NCBI RefSeq assembly: GCF_000012645.1
Contig: NC_007577.1
Span: 620,001 to 684,000 of the forward strand
Length of the DNA stretch: 64,000 bases
Direction: 5' to 3'
Source of the DNA: Prochlorococcus marinus str. MIT 9312
Lineage (GTDB): Bacteria; Cyanobacteriota; Cyanobacteriia; PCC-6307; Cyanobiaceae
A program made the translations under genes and the position numbers. This document shows, piece after piece, positions 28,073 through 34,738 of the stretch. The notes under the pieces were generated by a model. The model was not told where the DNA came from and did no database searches. It was given only the letters and a program-made list of their open reading frames with translations. The first letter of the stretch is position 1, and each line of letters begins with the position of its first letter.

Positions 28073-28255
28073 CTAAGCCCCTTTGGGAACATAGTTATAC
28101 ATCGGCGAGATTAATCCACCGCCACCATCATCGTCATCATCATCATTCCATGGCAAATCACTCAACATTAATGCACTAACAATAAATACCGTTATGACTG
28201 GCATAAAAGGAAAAAGTATAGTGTTGATCCAAGTGTGAATTCCTGCCTCAAGCAT
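28073..28255 (-). CDS. Small membrane protein with Asp/Gly run, hypothetical
   Basis: 60 aa. An N-terminal amphipathic or membrane segment (TWINTILFPFMPVITVFIVSAL) is followed by a run of six Asp and four Gly residues and the tail LISPMYNYVPKGA. The ATG overlaps the stop of the upstream hli gene (TAATG), so it is probably translated with it. The acidic run could bind a cation; function unknown. Confidence 0.65.
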   Translation of the reverse strand: MLEAGIHTWINTILFPFMPVITVFIVSALMLSDLPWNDDDDDDGGGGLISPMYNYVPKGA

Positions 28256-28395
28256 TACACCATGCCAGGAATAATTTGACCTGTTGTTAGATAAGCCCCA
28301 ACAAGAGCAACAAAGCCCATCATTGCAAATCTGCCGTTAAGCTTCTCAGCTATAATCTTTTCCTTCTCAACTGTTTTTGTTTTTGTGTTTGTCAT
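28255..28395 (-). CDS. hli: High-light-inducible protein
   Basis: 46 aa from ATG at 28395. A basic N-terminus (MTNTKTKTVEKEK) precedes the HLIP core AEKLNGRFAMMGFVAL and the C-terminal TTGQIIPGMV. Start and stop both overlap neighbouring genes as TAATG, so three genes from 28502 to 28073 form a coupled operon. Confidence 0.93.
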   Translation of the reverse strand: MTNTKTKTVEKEKIIAEKLNGRFAMMGFVALVGAYLTTGQIIPGMV

Positions 28396-28502
28396 TAGAA
28401 CCAACCAGGAATAATCTGACCAGTTGTTACGTATGCGCCAACAGCTGCAACGAAACCAAGCATTGCTGCCCAACCGTTAAATCTTTCTGCTTGAGGGGTC
28501 AT
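28395..28502 (-). CDS. hli: High-light-inducible protein, short form
   Basis: 35 aa from ATG at 28502. Core AERFNGWAAMLGFVAA with the tail TTGQIIPGWF. The Arg of the usual ExxNGR chlorophyll-binding motif is Trp here (NGW), a variant I recall from short Prochlorococcus HLIPs. First gene of the operon; a motif shared with the hli gene at 36.5 kb lies 41 bp upstream. Confidence 0.92.
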   Translation of the reverse strand: MTPQAERFNGWAAMLGFVAAVGAYVTTGQIIPGWF

Positions 28503-28542
28503 TTTTATAAAGAGTAATTTATGTAAACTAATGTAACACCAA

Positions 28543-28557
28543 TATTAATTAATGTAA
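28543..28557 (-). promoter_or_regulatory. Shared hli upstream motif, copy 1
   Basis: Plus-strand TATTAATTAATGTAA (minus TTACATTAATTAATA) is identical to 36646-36660, upstream of the other hli gene. Two further TTACAT-like words lie between it and the start codon (at about 28524 and 28534). Likely part of the promoter or an activator site. Confidence 0.45.
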
Positions 28558-28887
28558 AGAAATTGATCTATATTTCTATTTATTTCAGACATTCTACGCA
28601 TATCTGTAGCATAAATGTACATTAGCTAAGTCGCTGTAGATATTGTTATCAAGCTGCTTCTGGAGCAAGTTTATAGCCTATCGCTTAACCAGTCAAAGAA
28701 ATGATAAGTGTAAAGACCTTTCCTAGCAAGAAGTAAATGTTCATTATTTAATAAGCGGTGCAAGTAGTAAGAGTTTATTACTTTTTTTATTTAAACTTTT
28801 TATCGTAGAAGTCTCTTTCATTTTTGAGTAATTGTTTTGATTGCGATTCATAGCAAATATTGCTTTGATTTAAAAAATTACCCTTCA
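28558..28887. other. Intergenic region between divergent island genes
   Basis: About 330 bp with no gene I can support. It should hold the hli operon promoter and the promoter of the plus-strand gene at 28888. Short frames exist on the minus strand around 28620-28710 but lack good starts. A small RNA is possible; no terminator-like hairpin is obvious. Confidence 0.4.
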
Positions 28888-29382
28888 ATGATTAAAGTCT
28901 TAATTACTCTTTTAACTTCATTTCTTATTTGGTTTGGCATTGTAAAAATATTTACCAAAGATAATGAAAATTCAATTAATATTCTTTCAAGTAAATTGTT
29001 TAATGATTTTTCTTTGATTTTTCGAAATATAATTGATCTTATCGATTCTCTTTTTAAAAGCTTCATTCAAATCTATGAACTTTTAGGTACATTATTAAAA
29101 AATGTAGTTGGAATATTTAAGTCATTGATGTCTGCTTTTATTCAATTTCTAAATCTCTTTAAATTAATAGGGATTACTTGTTTATCTTTTATTTCTTTAT
29201 GTAAGGGACTATTCAAGGAATCGAGGAAAATTAATATCTTTAATAATTTTGAATTAACACTTAATAATACTGATTCTGCCAAAAACAATGTAATTAAATT
29301 AAATGAAAAAACAGAAGAAAATAAAAAGGAAGAAAAATTTATTCCCTCTTTTTTAGATCGACTTTCATTTATCAATAAGTAA
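28888..29382 (+). CDS. Membrane-anchored hypothetical protein
   Basis: 164 aa from ATG at 28888 (a TTG at 28837 in frame is possible but adds an unlikely tail). N-terminal span MIKVLITLLTSFLIWFGIV, then long amphipathic helices rich in Phe, Ile and Leu (SLFKSFIQIYELLGTL, SAFIQFLNLFKLIG), a charged linker, and the C-terminus PSFLDRLSFINK. The coding DNA for LDRLS is the dispersed motif TTTTAGATCGACT. No family recognised. Confidence 0.6.
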   Translation: MIKVLITLLTSFLIWFGIVKIFTKDNENSINILSSKLFNDFSLIFRNIIDLIDSLFKSFIQIYELLGTLLKNVVGIFKSLMSAFIQFLNLFKLIGITCLSFISLCKGLFKESRKINIFNNFELTLNNTDSAKNNVIKLNEKTEENKKEEKFIPSFLDRLSFINK

Positions 29383-29397
29383 TTAGTACATTGTATT

Positions 29398-29469
29398 TTT
29401 ACTTTCATTAATGGAAGTAGGTACAGCCATAGCAGATAGTAGTGGGATTAGTAAGCGTTTCATGAATCT
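29398..29469 (-). pseudogene. Signal-peptide fragment of a small secreted-protein gene
   Basis: From ATG at 29469 the frame reads MKRLLIPLLSAMAVPTSIN, a typical signal peptide, then only ESKNTMY before stop. Small cyanobacterial secreted proteins often start this way, so this is probably the 5' end of a gene whose body is lost. The frame stays open upstream to 29715 but that extension overlaps the island repeat. Confidence 0.35.
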
Positions 29470-29586
29470 GGATTTTCTCCTACTAATTCCAAACCATCTT
29501 TCCTTCATTTGTTTGCATGTATTGTTCCATCCTGGATCAGGCTGGTAATCAGGACATCTTTTATCATTAAAGGCTTTAGCATTAGT

Positions 29587-29665
29587 AGTTCCAAGTTCAT
29601 GCAGCAGAGAACTTGCGGGGATCAGGTGTAGCCTATCAAAATGCTTGCAATAAATGGCTTTTGCT
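29587..29665 (+). repeat. Island-flanking repeat, right copy
   Basis: Diverged copy of 26357-26440, in the same orientation 3.2 kb away, starting TTCCAAGTTC and sharing ATGCAGCAGAGAACT, CGGGGATC, TATCAAAA and GCTTGCAATA. Together the two copies bracket the hli genes. The hairpin seen in the left copy is not conserved here. Confidence 0.6.
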
Positions 29666-29862
29666 AAGTATTTTGTTGTTATGAATTTGGTGTGTAGGAC
29701 CAAAGTGCAGTGCAAGATTTAAGACCATATTAGCTATTGCTAAATCAAATAAGCTATAGCTTGAGAAACAGATCTCTTCTAATAAAAAATTTAATTTAAG
29801 TAAAAAATTATACTCTAAAAAATAATTACCACTATTATCTTATTTAATAGCTTTAAAGTATT

Positions 29863-31461
29863 TTGGATAATATTCTTTTATTTATAACAGGTGTTTTGTC
29901 AGGAATTATTGCAGGGTTTATTCTTGGACGTTTATATACAAAAAGTAATAGAAACAATGATGGAAGTAGAGAAAGTTTACTCGAAGAAAGATTATTAAAG
30001 GCAGATAAATCTATAGAAGATTTTTCATTGGCATATGACAATCTAAGGGAAGAATTAAAAAATGTTCAAAAAGAGGCTCGAGAAAATAGCGAGAAGGCAA
30101 AAGTTAAGGAAGTTGAACTCCAGAAAACTTTTGAAGAAAAAGTCAACCTAGATAATAATTACAAAGAAATTTCTGAAAAGTTGGATTTAATAAGAATCCA
30201 AAAGGAAAAACTAAGTATAGAGAATGGAGAATTGACGGAACAATTGAAATCTCAGGAAGATGAATCTTTGCGTTTAGATAAAGAAAAAAATAAATTAGAA
30301 GAGATACAAGAAATTAATATTGAAGAGAAAGAGAGATTGCGAGTTGAGAGAGAAAATCTCAGCAATAAATTTGCTGAAATTAAGGAGCAATTGAGATCAC
30401 AAGAAAGCCAAAATAAATTTTTAGAACAAGCCAAAGCAGATCTCCTTACTCAGTTTCAAGCACTTAGTGGAAAAATGCTGGATGGATCAAGAAATGCTTT
30501 GCTAAAGACGACAAAAGAAACAGTAACAGAGCCTTTTACAAAGCAAGTTGAGACACTCAGAAAACAAGTTGAAGAGCTTTCAAAAGATTCTTCAGAAAAA
30601 CTTGGTGTTTTAGCTCAAACTACATCTGAGTTAAAAGAAAAAAGTGAAGATGTTAGAGGTGCTGCTCAACAATTAACAAGTGCCTTAAGATCTCCGAATG
30701 TTAAAGGTAGATGGGGAGAAGTTAACCTTAAACGGATTTTAGAATTTGTAGGATTAATCAACTACTGTGATTTTGATGAGCAACTTAATATTCAAACTGA
30801 GGGAGGCGGTAGTCTCAAACCTGATTGTGTGATTACTATTCCTGGCTCAAGAAAACTAATAGTTGATTCAAAAGCTCCAATTGAAAGCTATTTAGATGCT
30901 ATACAAGCGACCGATAGTAATATTCAGGAAAAACTCTTAACTGAGCATCTTAGGAAAGTCAGAAGTCATATTGACCAACTTTCTAAAAAAGATTATGCAA
31001 ATAATTTAAGTGAAATAGGACAGGTCGTTGATGGAGTAATTCTCTACATCCCAGTTGAGGGTGCATTATCTATGGCATTAGAGAGAGATCCATCTCTTCT
31101 AGAGTATGCTTTTGAAAAAAATATTATTCTTACTTTCCCTACAAGTCTCCTTGCAATATTAAAAGGCTTGTCAATGACGATTCAACAGGCGGAAATTACG
31201 AAGAATATTAATGAAATTCAGAAGAACGCTATTGAACTCTCTAAGAGATTCTCAAATTTTATTGAAAAGTTTAATTCAATAGGTTCAAATATTACTAGGT
31301 TAAATAAATCATTTAATGAGGCTGTTGGTTCTTTCGAAAGAAGACTAATGCCACAAGGTAAACGTTTTGCAGAAATGTCAGGGCAAAATGCTGAATTGAA
31401 TCTTACTGAAGAAGTTGATATCCTCGTAAAGGAATTAAAAACTTCAGATCAAAATAAATAA
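29863..31461 (+). CDS. rmuC: RmuC-type DNA recombination protein
   Basis: 532 aa from TTG at 29863. N-terminal membrane anchor (ILLFITGVLSGIIAGFILG), a long coiled coil about residues 30-250, then the RmuC nuclease-like domain: NVKGRWGEVNLKRILE near 275, LKPDCVITIPGSRKLIVDSKAP near 305-326, and GVILYIPVEGALSMAL. RmuC limits DNA inversions at short inverted repeats. It separates the two accessory islands. Confidence 0.9.
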   Translation: MDNILLFITGVLSGIIAGFILGRLYTKSNRNNDGSRESLLEERLLKADKSIEDFSLAYDNLREELKNVQKEARENSEKAKVKEVELQKTFEEKVNLDNNYKEISEKLDLIRIQKEKLSIENGELTEQLKSQEDESLRLDKEKNKLEEIQEINIEEKERLRVERENLSNKFAEIKEQLRSQESQNKFLEQAKADLLTQFQALSGKMLDGSRNALLKTTKETVTEPFTKQVETLRKQVEELSKDSSEKLGVLAQTTSELKEKSEDVRGAAQQLTSALRSPNVKGRWGEVNLKRILEFVGLINYCDFDEQLNIQTEGGGSLKPDCVITIPGSRKLIVDSKAPIESYLDAIQATDSNIQEKLLTEHLRKVRSHIDQLSKKDYANNLSEIGQVVDGVILYIPVEGALSMALERDPSLLEYAFEKNIILTFPTSLLAILKGLSMTIQQAEITKNINEIQKNAIELSKRFSNFIEKFNSIGSNITRLNKSFNEAVGSFERRLMPQGKRFAEMSGQNAELNLTEEVDILVKELKTSDQNK

Positions 31462-31495
31462 AATTAAAAAGTTTAATCTTTAATAACTTTTTCCT

Positions 31496-31643
31496 TTAAG
31501 CTAATTCTTCATCCACATATAGCACATTAGCAAAGGCAGCTTGAAGTCCTGAATAATCATTTGTTTTTTAATAGATCTTTTTGTTCTAAATAATTAACAA
31601 GAGTTCTTATTTGTTCGATAGTATTTTCTTCTAATTCCTTCAT
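31496..31643 (-). pseudogene. Small gene broken by an A6 slip
   Basis: ATG at 31643 gives MKELEENTIEQIRTLV then NYLEQKDLLKNK and TGA at 31557. Removing one A from the A6 run (31564-31569) restores a longer frame continuing as TNDYSGLQAAFANV then LYVDEELA to TAA at 31496, about 48 aa. The continuation is protein-like, so a single-base homopolymer frameshift is the best reading. A 28-aa protein is the alternative. No family recognised. Confidence 0.5.
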
Positions 31644-31705
31644 TAGTCTCTTTCTATTAACTCTATCTTATATCCAACAGGATCTTCTACGAACGCTAAG
31701 ACTGT
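31642..31705 (-). pseudogene. C-terminal fragment of a glyoxalase I-like gene
   Basis: The frame STVLAFVEDPVGYKIELIERD ends in TAA overlapping the next ATG. AFVEDPxGYKIELIE is the C-terminal signature of lactoylglutathione lyase (GloA). Nothing else of the gene remains: immediately upstream is the end of the 62-aa gene in another frame. The fragment appears to be what an insertion or deletion left behind. Confidence 0.65.
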
Positions 31706-31884
31706 TGATCTTGTCGCATTTGTTTTTTCTTCAGTCTTTCGTATTCAACGTGCAAAACACCTAAACGCCAAGCATCTTTCAATCCTTTGACACCTCCTAT
31801 CAGGAGTTTTGCATCAGAAGGTGAATGTGACTTCATGTTCAAGAAATCTTTTTGCCAAGATTTGTCATTCCATTTATTAGTCAT
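31696..31884 (-). CDS. Small hypothetical protein
   Basis: 62 aa: MTNKWNDKSWQKDFLNMK, then LLIGGVKGLKDAWRLGVL and a basic, Gln-rich C-terminus. Soluble and helical. Its ATG overlaps the TGA of the upstream broken frame (ATGA). No family recognised. Confidence 0.5.
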   Translation of the reverse strand: MTNKWNDKSWQKDFLNMKSHSPSDAKLLIGGVKGLKDAWRLGVLHVEYERLKKKQMRQDQQS

Positions 31885-32025
31885 TCAACCAGCTCAAGTT
31901 TATAAACTATATCTTTGCAGTTATTAGCTTTATCCAATTCTGAACCTAACATCTTTGCAAACTCTTCTAGACTTGAAACAGTATAAAAGGAATGAGACTT
32001 GCGATCATTAATTTTTACAAATCAT
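31881..32025 (-). pseudogene. Small gene broken by an A5 slip
   Basis: From ATG at 32025 the frame MICKN meets TAA after five codons. Dropping one A from AAAAA gives MICKINDRKSHSFYTV, SSLEEFAKMLGSELDK and ANNCKDIVYKLELVE, ending in TGA that overlaps the next gene's ATG. The tight overlap and the protein-like sequence support a recently frameshifted 47-aa gene. Confidence 0.5.
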
Positions 32026-32132
32026 AATTAATTACGATTCCATCTTCTTGTTCTTCTATTCATTGCTTAACAGTCTCTTCATAAATATTGAAAAGAGCAA
32101 TCAAAATTGCAAACGATTAATAACTTTTCCAT
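32015..32132 (-). pseudogene. Small gene with a T-run slip and a nonsense codon
   Basis: ATG at 32132 starts MEKLLIVCNFDCSF, then the frame closes at 32079. Removing one T of TTTT continues as NIYEETVKQ, an in-frame TGA (TGG expected, Trp), and IEEQEDGIVINYDL to TAA at 32015. Two lesions make this a decayed gene. Family not recognised. Confidence 0.4.
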
Positions 32133-32224
32133 AAAAAGAGAAGGTTTTCTCCCTCCAATTTTAAATCGACTATCAATAAGATATTTGTTTTTGATAAGTG
32201 CAAATAATTTGTTTGCCAAAATGC

Positions 32225-32271
32225 TTGACGATCTATTCCTAATGTATCTATATTAATAGTACAAATGTATT
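32225..32271 (+). promoter_or_regulatory. Promoter with LexA-box-like operator, operon 1
   Basis: TTGACG (32225-32230), an 18-bp spacer, and TATATT (32249-32254) form a sigma-70-type promoter. AGTACAAATGTATT (32258-32271) follows directly, matching the cyanobacterial LexA consensus RGTACNNNDGTWCB at all but one defined position. The ATG is at 32279. The same arrangement occurs at 34687-34732 before the paralogous gene. Confidence 0.55.
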
Positions 32272-32278
32272 ATTAGTA

Positions 32279-32578
32279 ATGACTATAGGAGGAGCTAATG
32301 TTTGGACTAATTTTTCTTACGGTTATCGTAATGAGTCCCCAAGTGGTTGGTTGCTTAGCCCAGACCGCAGCAGATTAATTTTGTTTACAAGGAATAAAAA
32401 ATCTCCAAGAAATAGTATGAGAATTTTTGCTCATACATATTATGCAAATGATCTAGGTGAGCCAATGGCAATTAAATCATCAACTCAAATGTATTTGGAT
32501 AATGCTTGGGATAAATGGCATGACCTTCAATTAGAAGGTTGGACTTTTGAAGAACTTGAATTACCTGAATCAGTATGA
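32279..32578 (+). CDS. DUF1651-like protein, paralogue A
   Basis: 99 aa. Features of the cyanobacterial DUF1651 family: SPSGWLLSPDRSRLILF near residues 19-35, YYANDLGEPMAIK, and DNAWDKWHDLQLEGW. Paralogous to the gene at 34739, sharing MTxGxANVxTNF, the GWL segment, YANxLGEP and a Trp-rich C-terminus. Its stop overlaps the next ATG (ATGA). Function unknown; the LexA-like promoter suggests damage-linked expression (inference). Confidence 0.7.
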   Translation: MTIGGANVWTNFSYGYRNESPSGWLLSPDRSRLILFTRNKKSPRNSMRIFAHTYYANDLGEPMAIKSSTQMYLDNAWDKWHDLQLEGWTFEELELPESV

Positions 32579-32715
32579 CTAACTTAAATCCAATAAAAAA
32601 GAAACTATCAAAAGTAGATAGAAAGATATCTATACAAGACTCATCAAAATTATTAGCAGAATTTTTTAATGGTGTTGTCATTGAACTTGATGAAGAATAT
32701 AGATATGACTCATAA
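32575..32715 (+). CDS. Small hypothetical protein, middle gene of operon 1
   Basis: 46 aa from ATG at 32575: MTNLNPIKKKLSKVDRK, then SSKLLAEFFNGVVIELDEE. Basic N-terminus, acidic C-terminus. Overlaps the upstream stop by four bases and the downstream gene by eleven, so all three genes of the operon are translationally coupled. No family recognised. Confidence 0.6.
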   Translation: MTNLNPIKKKLSKVDRKISIQDSSKLLAEFFNGVVIELDEEYRYDS

Positions 32716-32857
32716 AGAATTGATAGATCAAATTTCCGCAAATTTATTTAAACAAAGTGGAAAGTTAGAAAGCAGAAGATCTTGGTTGGCAATGAGAAAT
32801 TATCTCGAACAATTAGATAGCGAGCAACTTAAATCCATTCTTAAGGACCACCGATGA
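32705..32857 (+). CDS. Small helical hypothetical protein, last gene of operon 1
   Basis: 50 aa from ATG at 32705, preferred over an in-frame ATG at 32669 because it fits the overlapping-gene pattern. MTHKELIDQISANLFKQ, then SWLAMRNYLEQLDSEQLK. All-helical and charged, resembling a small DNA- or protein-binding adaptor. No family recognised. Confidence 0.6.
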   Translation: MTHKELIDQISANLFKQSGKLESRRSWLAMRNYLEQLDSEQLKSILKDHR

Positions 32858-32881
32858 TTTATAAACTTTATTTTGAATTAT

Positions 32882-32995
32882 TTATTTGGTTTTTATTTTT
32901 TTCTTAATTCTTAGAAAACCGTATGTTGCAAAGCCAACCAAAAACATATCTAAGTAAATATGCCAAGTAGGAAAAATCTGATGTACTAATTCCAT
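32882..32995 (-). CDS. Tiny membrane protein following the ligase-like gene
   Basis: 37 aa from ATG at 32995. MELVHQIFPTWHIYLD leads into a hydrophobic segment (MFLVGFATYGFL) and a Lys-rich tail. Its ATG overlaps the stop of the ligase-like gene (TAATG), so it is the coupled third gene of 33951-32882. The layout resembles a second tiny gene at 36903. Function unknown. Confidence 0.55.
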   Translation of the reverse strand: MELVHQIFPTWHIYLDMFLVGFATYGFLRIKKKIKTK

Positions 32996-33744
32996 TAACT
33001 TTTTATTGCAACTTGCCAATAAGGATAATCTAAATTTGATTTTTCTCTAATTAATTGTAATTTTCTAGAATTTATCTTTACTACTATTCCATCTGTTGGA
33101 TATTCCCTAAAAAGTTTCCCTTCTATCCACTGTTTTCTGAATACTTGAACTTGGCTCGTAAAGTTGCATGAAATATCCTGAGGGATCGTGAAGCCAAGCT
33201 CGGAAAGACTCTTTTTGGATTCATATTGGTTAAGTGTTGAATTAAGTATTTGAAATGCGCAGAAGCTAAGTCTTTCAGGAAATCCTTCTTTTGCTCTGAG
33301 ATATCCTGAAGCCATTCTTTGGGAGATATTTGGAGTTTGGTTAGATGCGTATAGTTCGCCTCTAACTTGAAGAACTCCTCGCAAAGGAAGATGATTGGGA
33401 ATGTCTTGAACTTTTATAAGTTTAGTAGTGACGTCAGTCCCCTTTCTTGAAATTGCTTTCTCCAAGATTCCATCCCTATATTGCAAAGCAACAGCACAAC
33501 CATCAATTTTAGGCTCAATTAATAATCTCGTATCTGCTAATAATCCTTCCAAAAATCTATCTATTGAATCCTTCTCTAATGAAGGTAAAACTAACTTACT
33601 TCTTTTCTTAAAGTAATCACAATTAGGATTTGTTCTTAATAAATTCTTTTCAAGTTGGTCGAACTGCTTATCAGAAATTAAAGCATTACCATTTCTGTAA
33701 TTATCGTCATACCATTCAATTCGTTCTTCGAAATAAGTCTTCAT
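32995..33744 (-). CDS. Stand-alone NAD-dependent DNA ligase adenylation domain
   Basis: 249 aa. Contains a short Ia-like NAD-binding region (WYDDNYRNGNALISDKQFDQL), the nucleotidyl-lysine motif EPKIDGCAVALQYRDG near residues 78-93, RGELYA near 129, LSFCAFQI, DGIVVKI and a final PYWQVAIK. All belong to the adenylation domain of LigA. The OB fold, zinc finger, helix-hairpin-helix and BRCT domains of LigA (about 670 aa) are absent, and the frame ends cleanly with a coupled downstream gene. It may nick-seal, adenylate another partner, or be a remnant that kept its reading frame. Confidence 0.85.
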   Translation of the reverse strand: MKTYFEERIEWYDDNYRNGNALISDKQFDQLEKNLLRTNPNCDYFKKRSKLVLPSLEKDSIDRFLEGLLADTRLLIEPKIDGCAVALQYRDGILEKAISRKGTDVTTKLIKVQDIPNHLPLRGVLQVRGELYASNQTPNISQRMASGYLRAKEGFPERLSFCAFQILNSTLNQYESKKSLSELGFTIPQDISCNFTSQVQVFRKQWIEGKLFREYPTDGIVVKINSRKLQLIREKSNLDYPYWQVAIKS

Positions 33745-33951
33745 TTAATACGATTTCTTAAGTTTTGGGCTAGGTATCGAATTTGGTTTATCTATAATCC
33801 ATTTATCTCTATCTTCATATTTAACAGTCCATAAAAGAAATGAAGAAATTTGTTTTAAAGATATACCAACCAAATACCTTGTTTTTGGACTTATTGATAT
33901 AAATCCAAATAATGATATTAATAAAAATAGTTTGAACACACCCTTAATCAT
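33745..33951 (-). CDS. Small membrane protein upstream of the ligase-like gene
   Basis: 68 aa: MIKGVFKLFLLISLFGFISI, a signal-anchor, then SPKTRYLVGISLKQISS and a charged tail ending KLKKSY. Its stop directly abuts the ligase-like ATG. Probable operon partner; no family recognised. Confidence 0.55.
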   Translation of the reverse strand: MIKGVFKLFLLISLFGFISISPKTRYLVGISLKQISSFLLWTVKYEDRDKWIIDKPNSIPSPKLKKSY

Positions 33952-33982
33952 TCATAAAATCAGAATAACTTTTGCAAACTTT

Positions 33983-34240
33983 TTAATTTATGCAATTTTT
34001 ATAACCTTCAATCTTTGCTAGTTCAGCAATGTTTAAACCTGTTTCTTCTAATAAAGTTTCTCCGATATCGTCTTGATTGAATTTAGTTAAGGCTCCTTTA
34101 GTAGAGTATTTAATGCATTGGTTTTTATATTTTGCTTCATTGACCACAGGAGATAAATAAAAACCAAATAAGATGATAAAAACTCCATAGGTTACAACTT
34201 TTCTATGGTTTTTCCACCATTCATAAAATTTATTGGACAC
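33983..34240 (-). CDS. Membrane-anchored hypothetical protein with GTG start
   Basis: 85 aa from GTG at 34240. MSNKFYEWWKNHRKVV, one span (TYGVFIILFGFYLSPVV), then a soluble part with two Cys (NQCIKYSTKGALT... EGYKNCIN) that could form a disulfide outside the membrane. The leader holds five GTTA repeats between GGAG and the start codon, putting the Shine-Dalgarno 21 nt away. No family recognised. Confidence 0.6.
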   Translation of the reverse strand: MSNKFYEWWKNHRKVVTYGVFIILFGFYLSPVVNEAKYKNQCIKYSTKGALTKFNQDDIGETLLEETGLNIAELAKIEGYKNCIN

Positions 34241-34242
34241 GA

Positions 34243-34262
34243 TAACTAACTAACTAACTAAC
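34243..34262. repeat. (TAAC)5 tetranucleotide repeat in a ribosome-binding region
   Basis: Five perfect TAAC units, reading GTTA on the minus strand, sit between GGAG (34262-34265) and the GTG start at 34240. Each unit changes the spacing by four bases; at the present count it is 21 nt, too long for efficient initiation, while one or two units would give 5-9 nt. Confidence 0.9.
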
Positions 34263-34309
34263 TCCTATTTTAAATTGATTGTCAACAAAATACTTTAATA
34301 ATTAAGGGA

Positions 34310-34549
34310 CTAGTTAATTCTTTGTTTTTCCTTAATGTATCTAAGCCAAGAATAATATCTTGATTTTCTAATCCTTTGTTCTTTAGAGACTAATCTATCT
34401 GCAGATTCTAAGGGTGATTCTCCTTTCTTAATTTTTGTTGTAATAGATATACCAAAACCTTTTGCTTCAATTTTTGCTATGCCGCCTTCTAAAAAAAATA
34501 GAAAAGACCAACCTTGATTCCATCCTAAATAGAAGGGATTTGGATACAT
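34310..34549 (-). CDS. Small basic hypothetical protein
   Basis: 79 aa. MYPNPFYLGWNQGWSF and FFLEGGIAKIEAKGFG, then a Lys/Arg-rich half ending YSWLRYIKEKQRIN. No clear membrane span. Divergent from the DUF1651-like gene at 34739. No family recognised. Confidence 0.45.
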   Translation of the reverse strand: MYPNPFYLGWNQGWSFLFFLEGGIAKIEAKGFGISITTKIKKGESPLESADRLVSKEQRIRKSRYYSWLRYIKEKQRIN

Positions 34550-34686
34550 ATTATTTTTGGATTTACCCTTCTATGATATTTTCTTTTGAAGGAGTTACTT
34601 GTATAGACTGTTGCCAAATAAGAATTTTACCGAAGCTTATTTATAGCAAGTGATTTTTGTATTTAAATAATTATAAGAAAGAATAC

Positions 34687-34732
34687 TTGACGTTGAATAG
34701 TAGTACATCTATATTATTAGTACAACTGTATT
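34687..34732 (+). promoter_or_regulatory. Promoter with LexA-box-like operator, operon 2
   Basis: TTGACG (34687-34692), a 17-bp spacer, TATATT (34710-34715), then AGTACAACTGTATT (34719-34732), seven bases from the ATG at 34739. It matches operon 1 element for element. A second half-like AGTAC lies in the spacer at 34702. Confidence 0.55.
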
Positions 34733-34738
34733 ATCTTC

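Noticed and set aside
29142-29408. 88-aa minus-strand frame inside the gene at 28888
   Set aside because: It is antisense to a longer gene with normal codon pattern and a clear start; its Ser/Leu/Phe composition is that of an antisense shadow.
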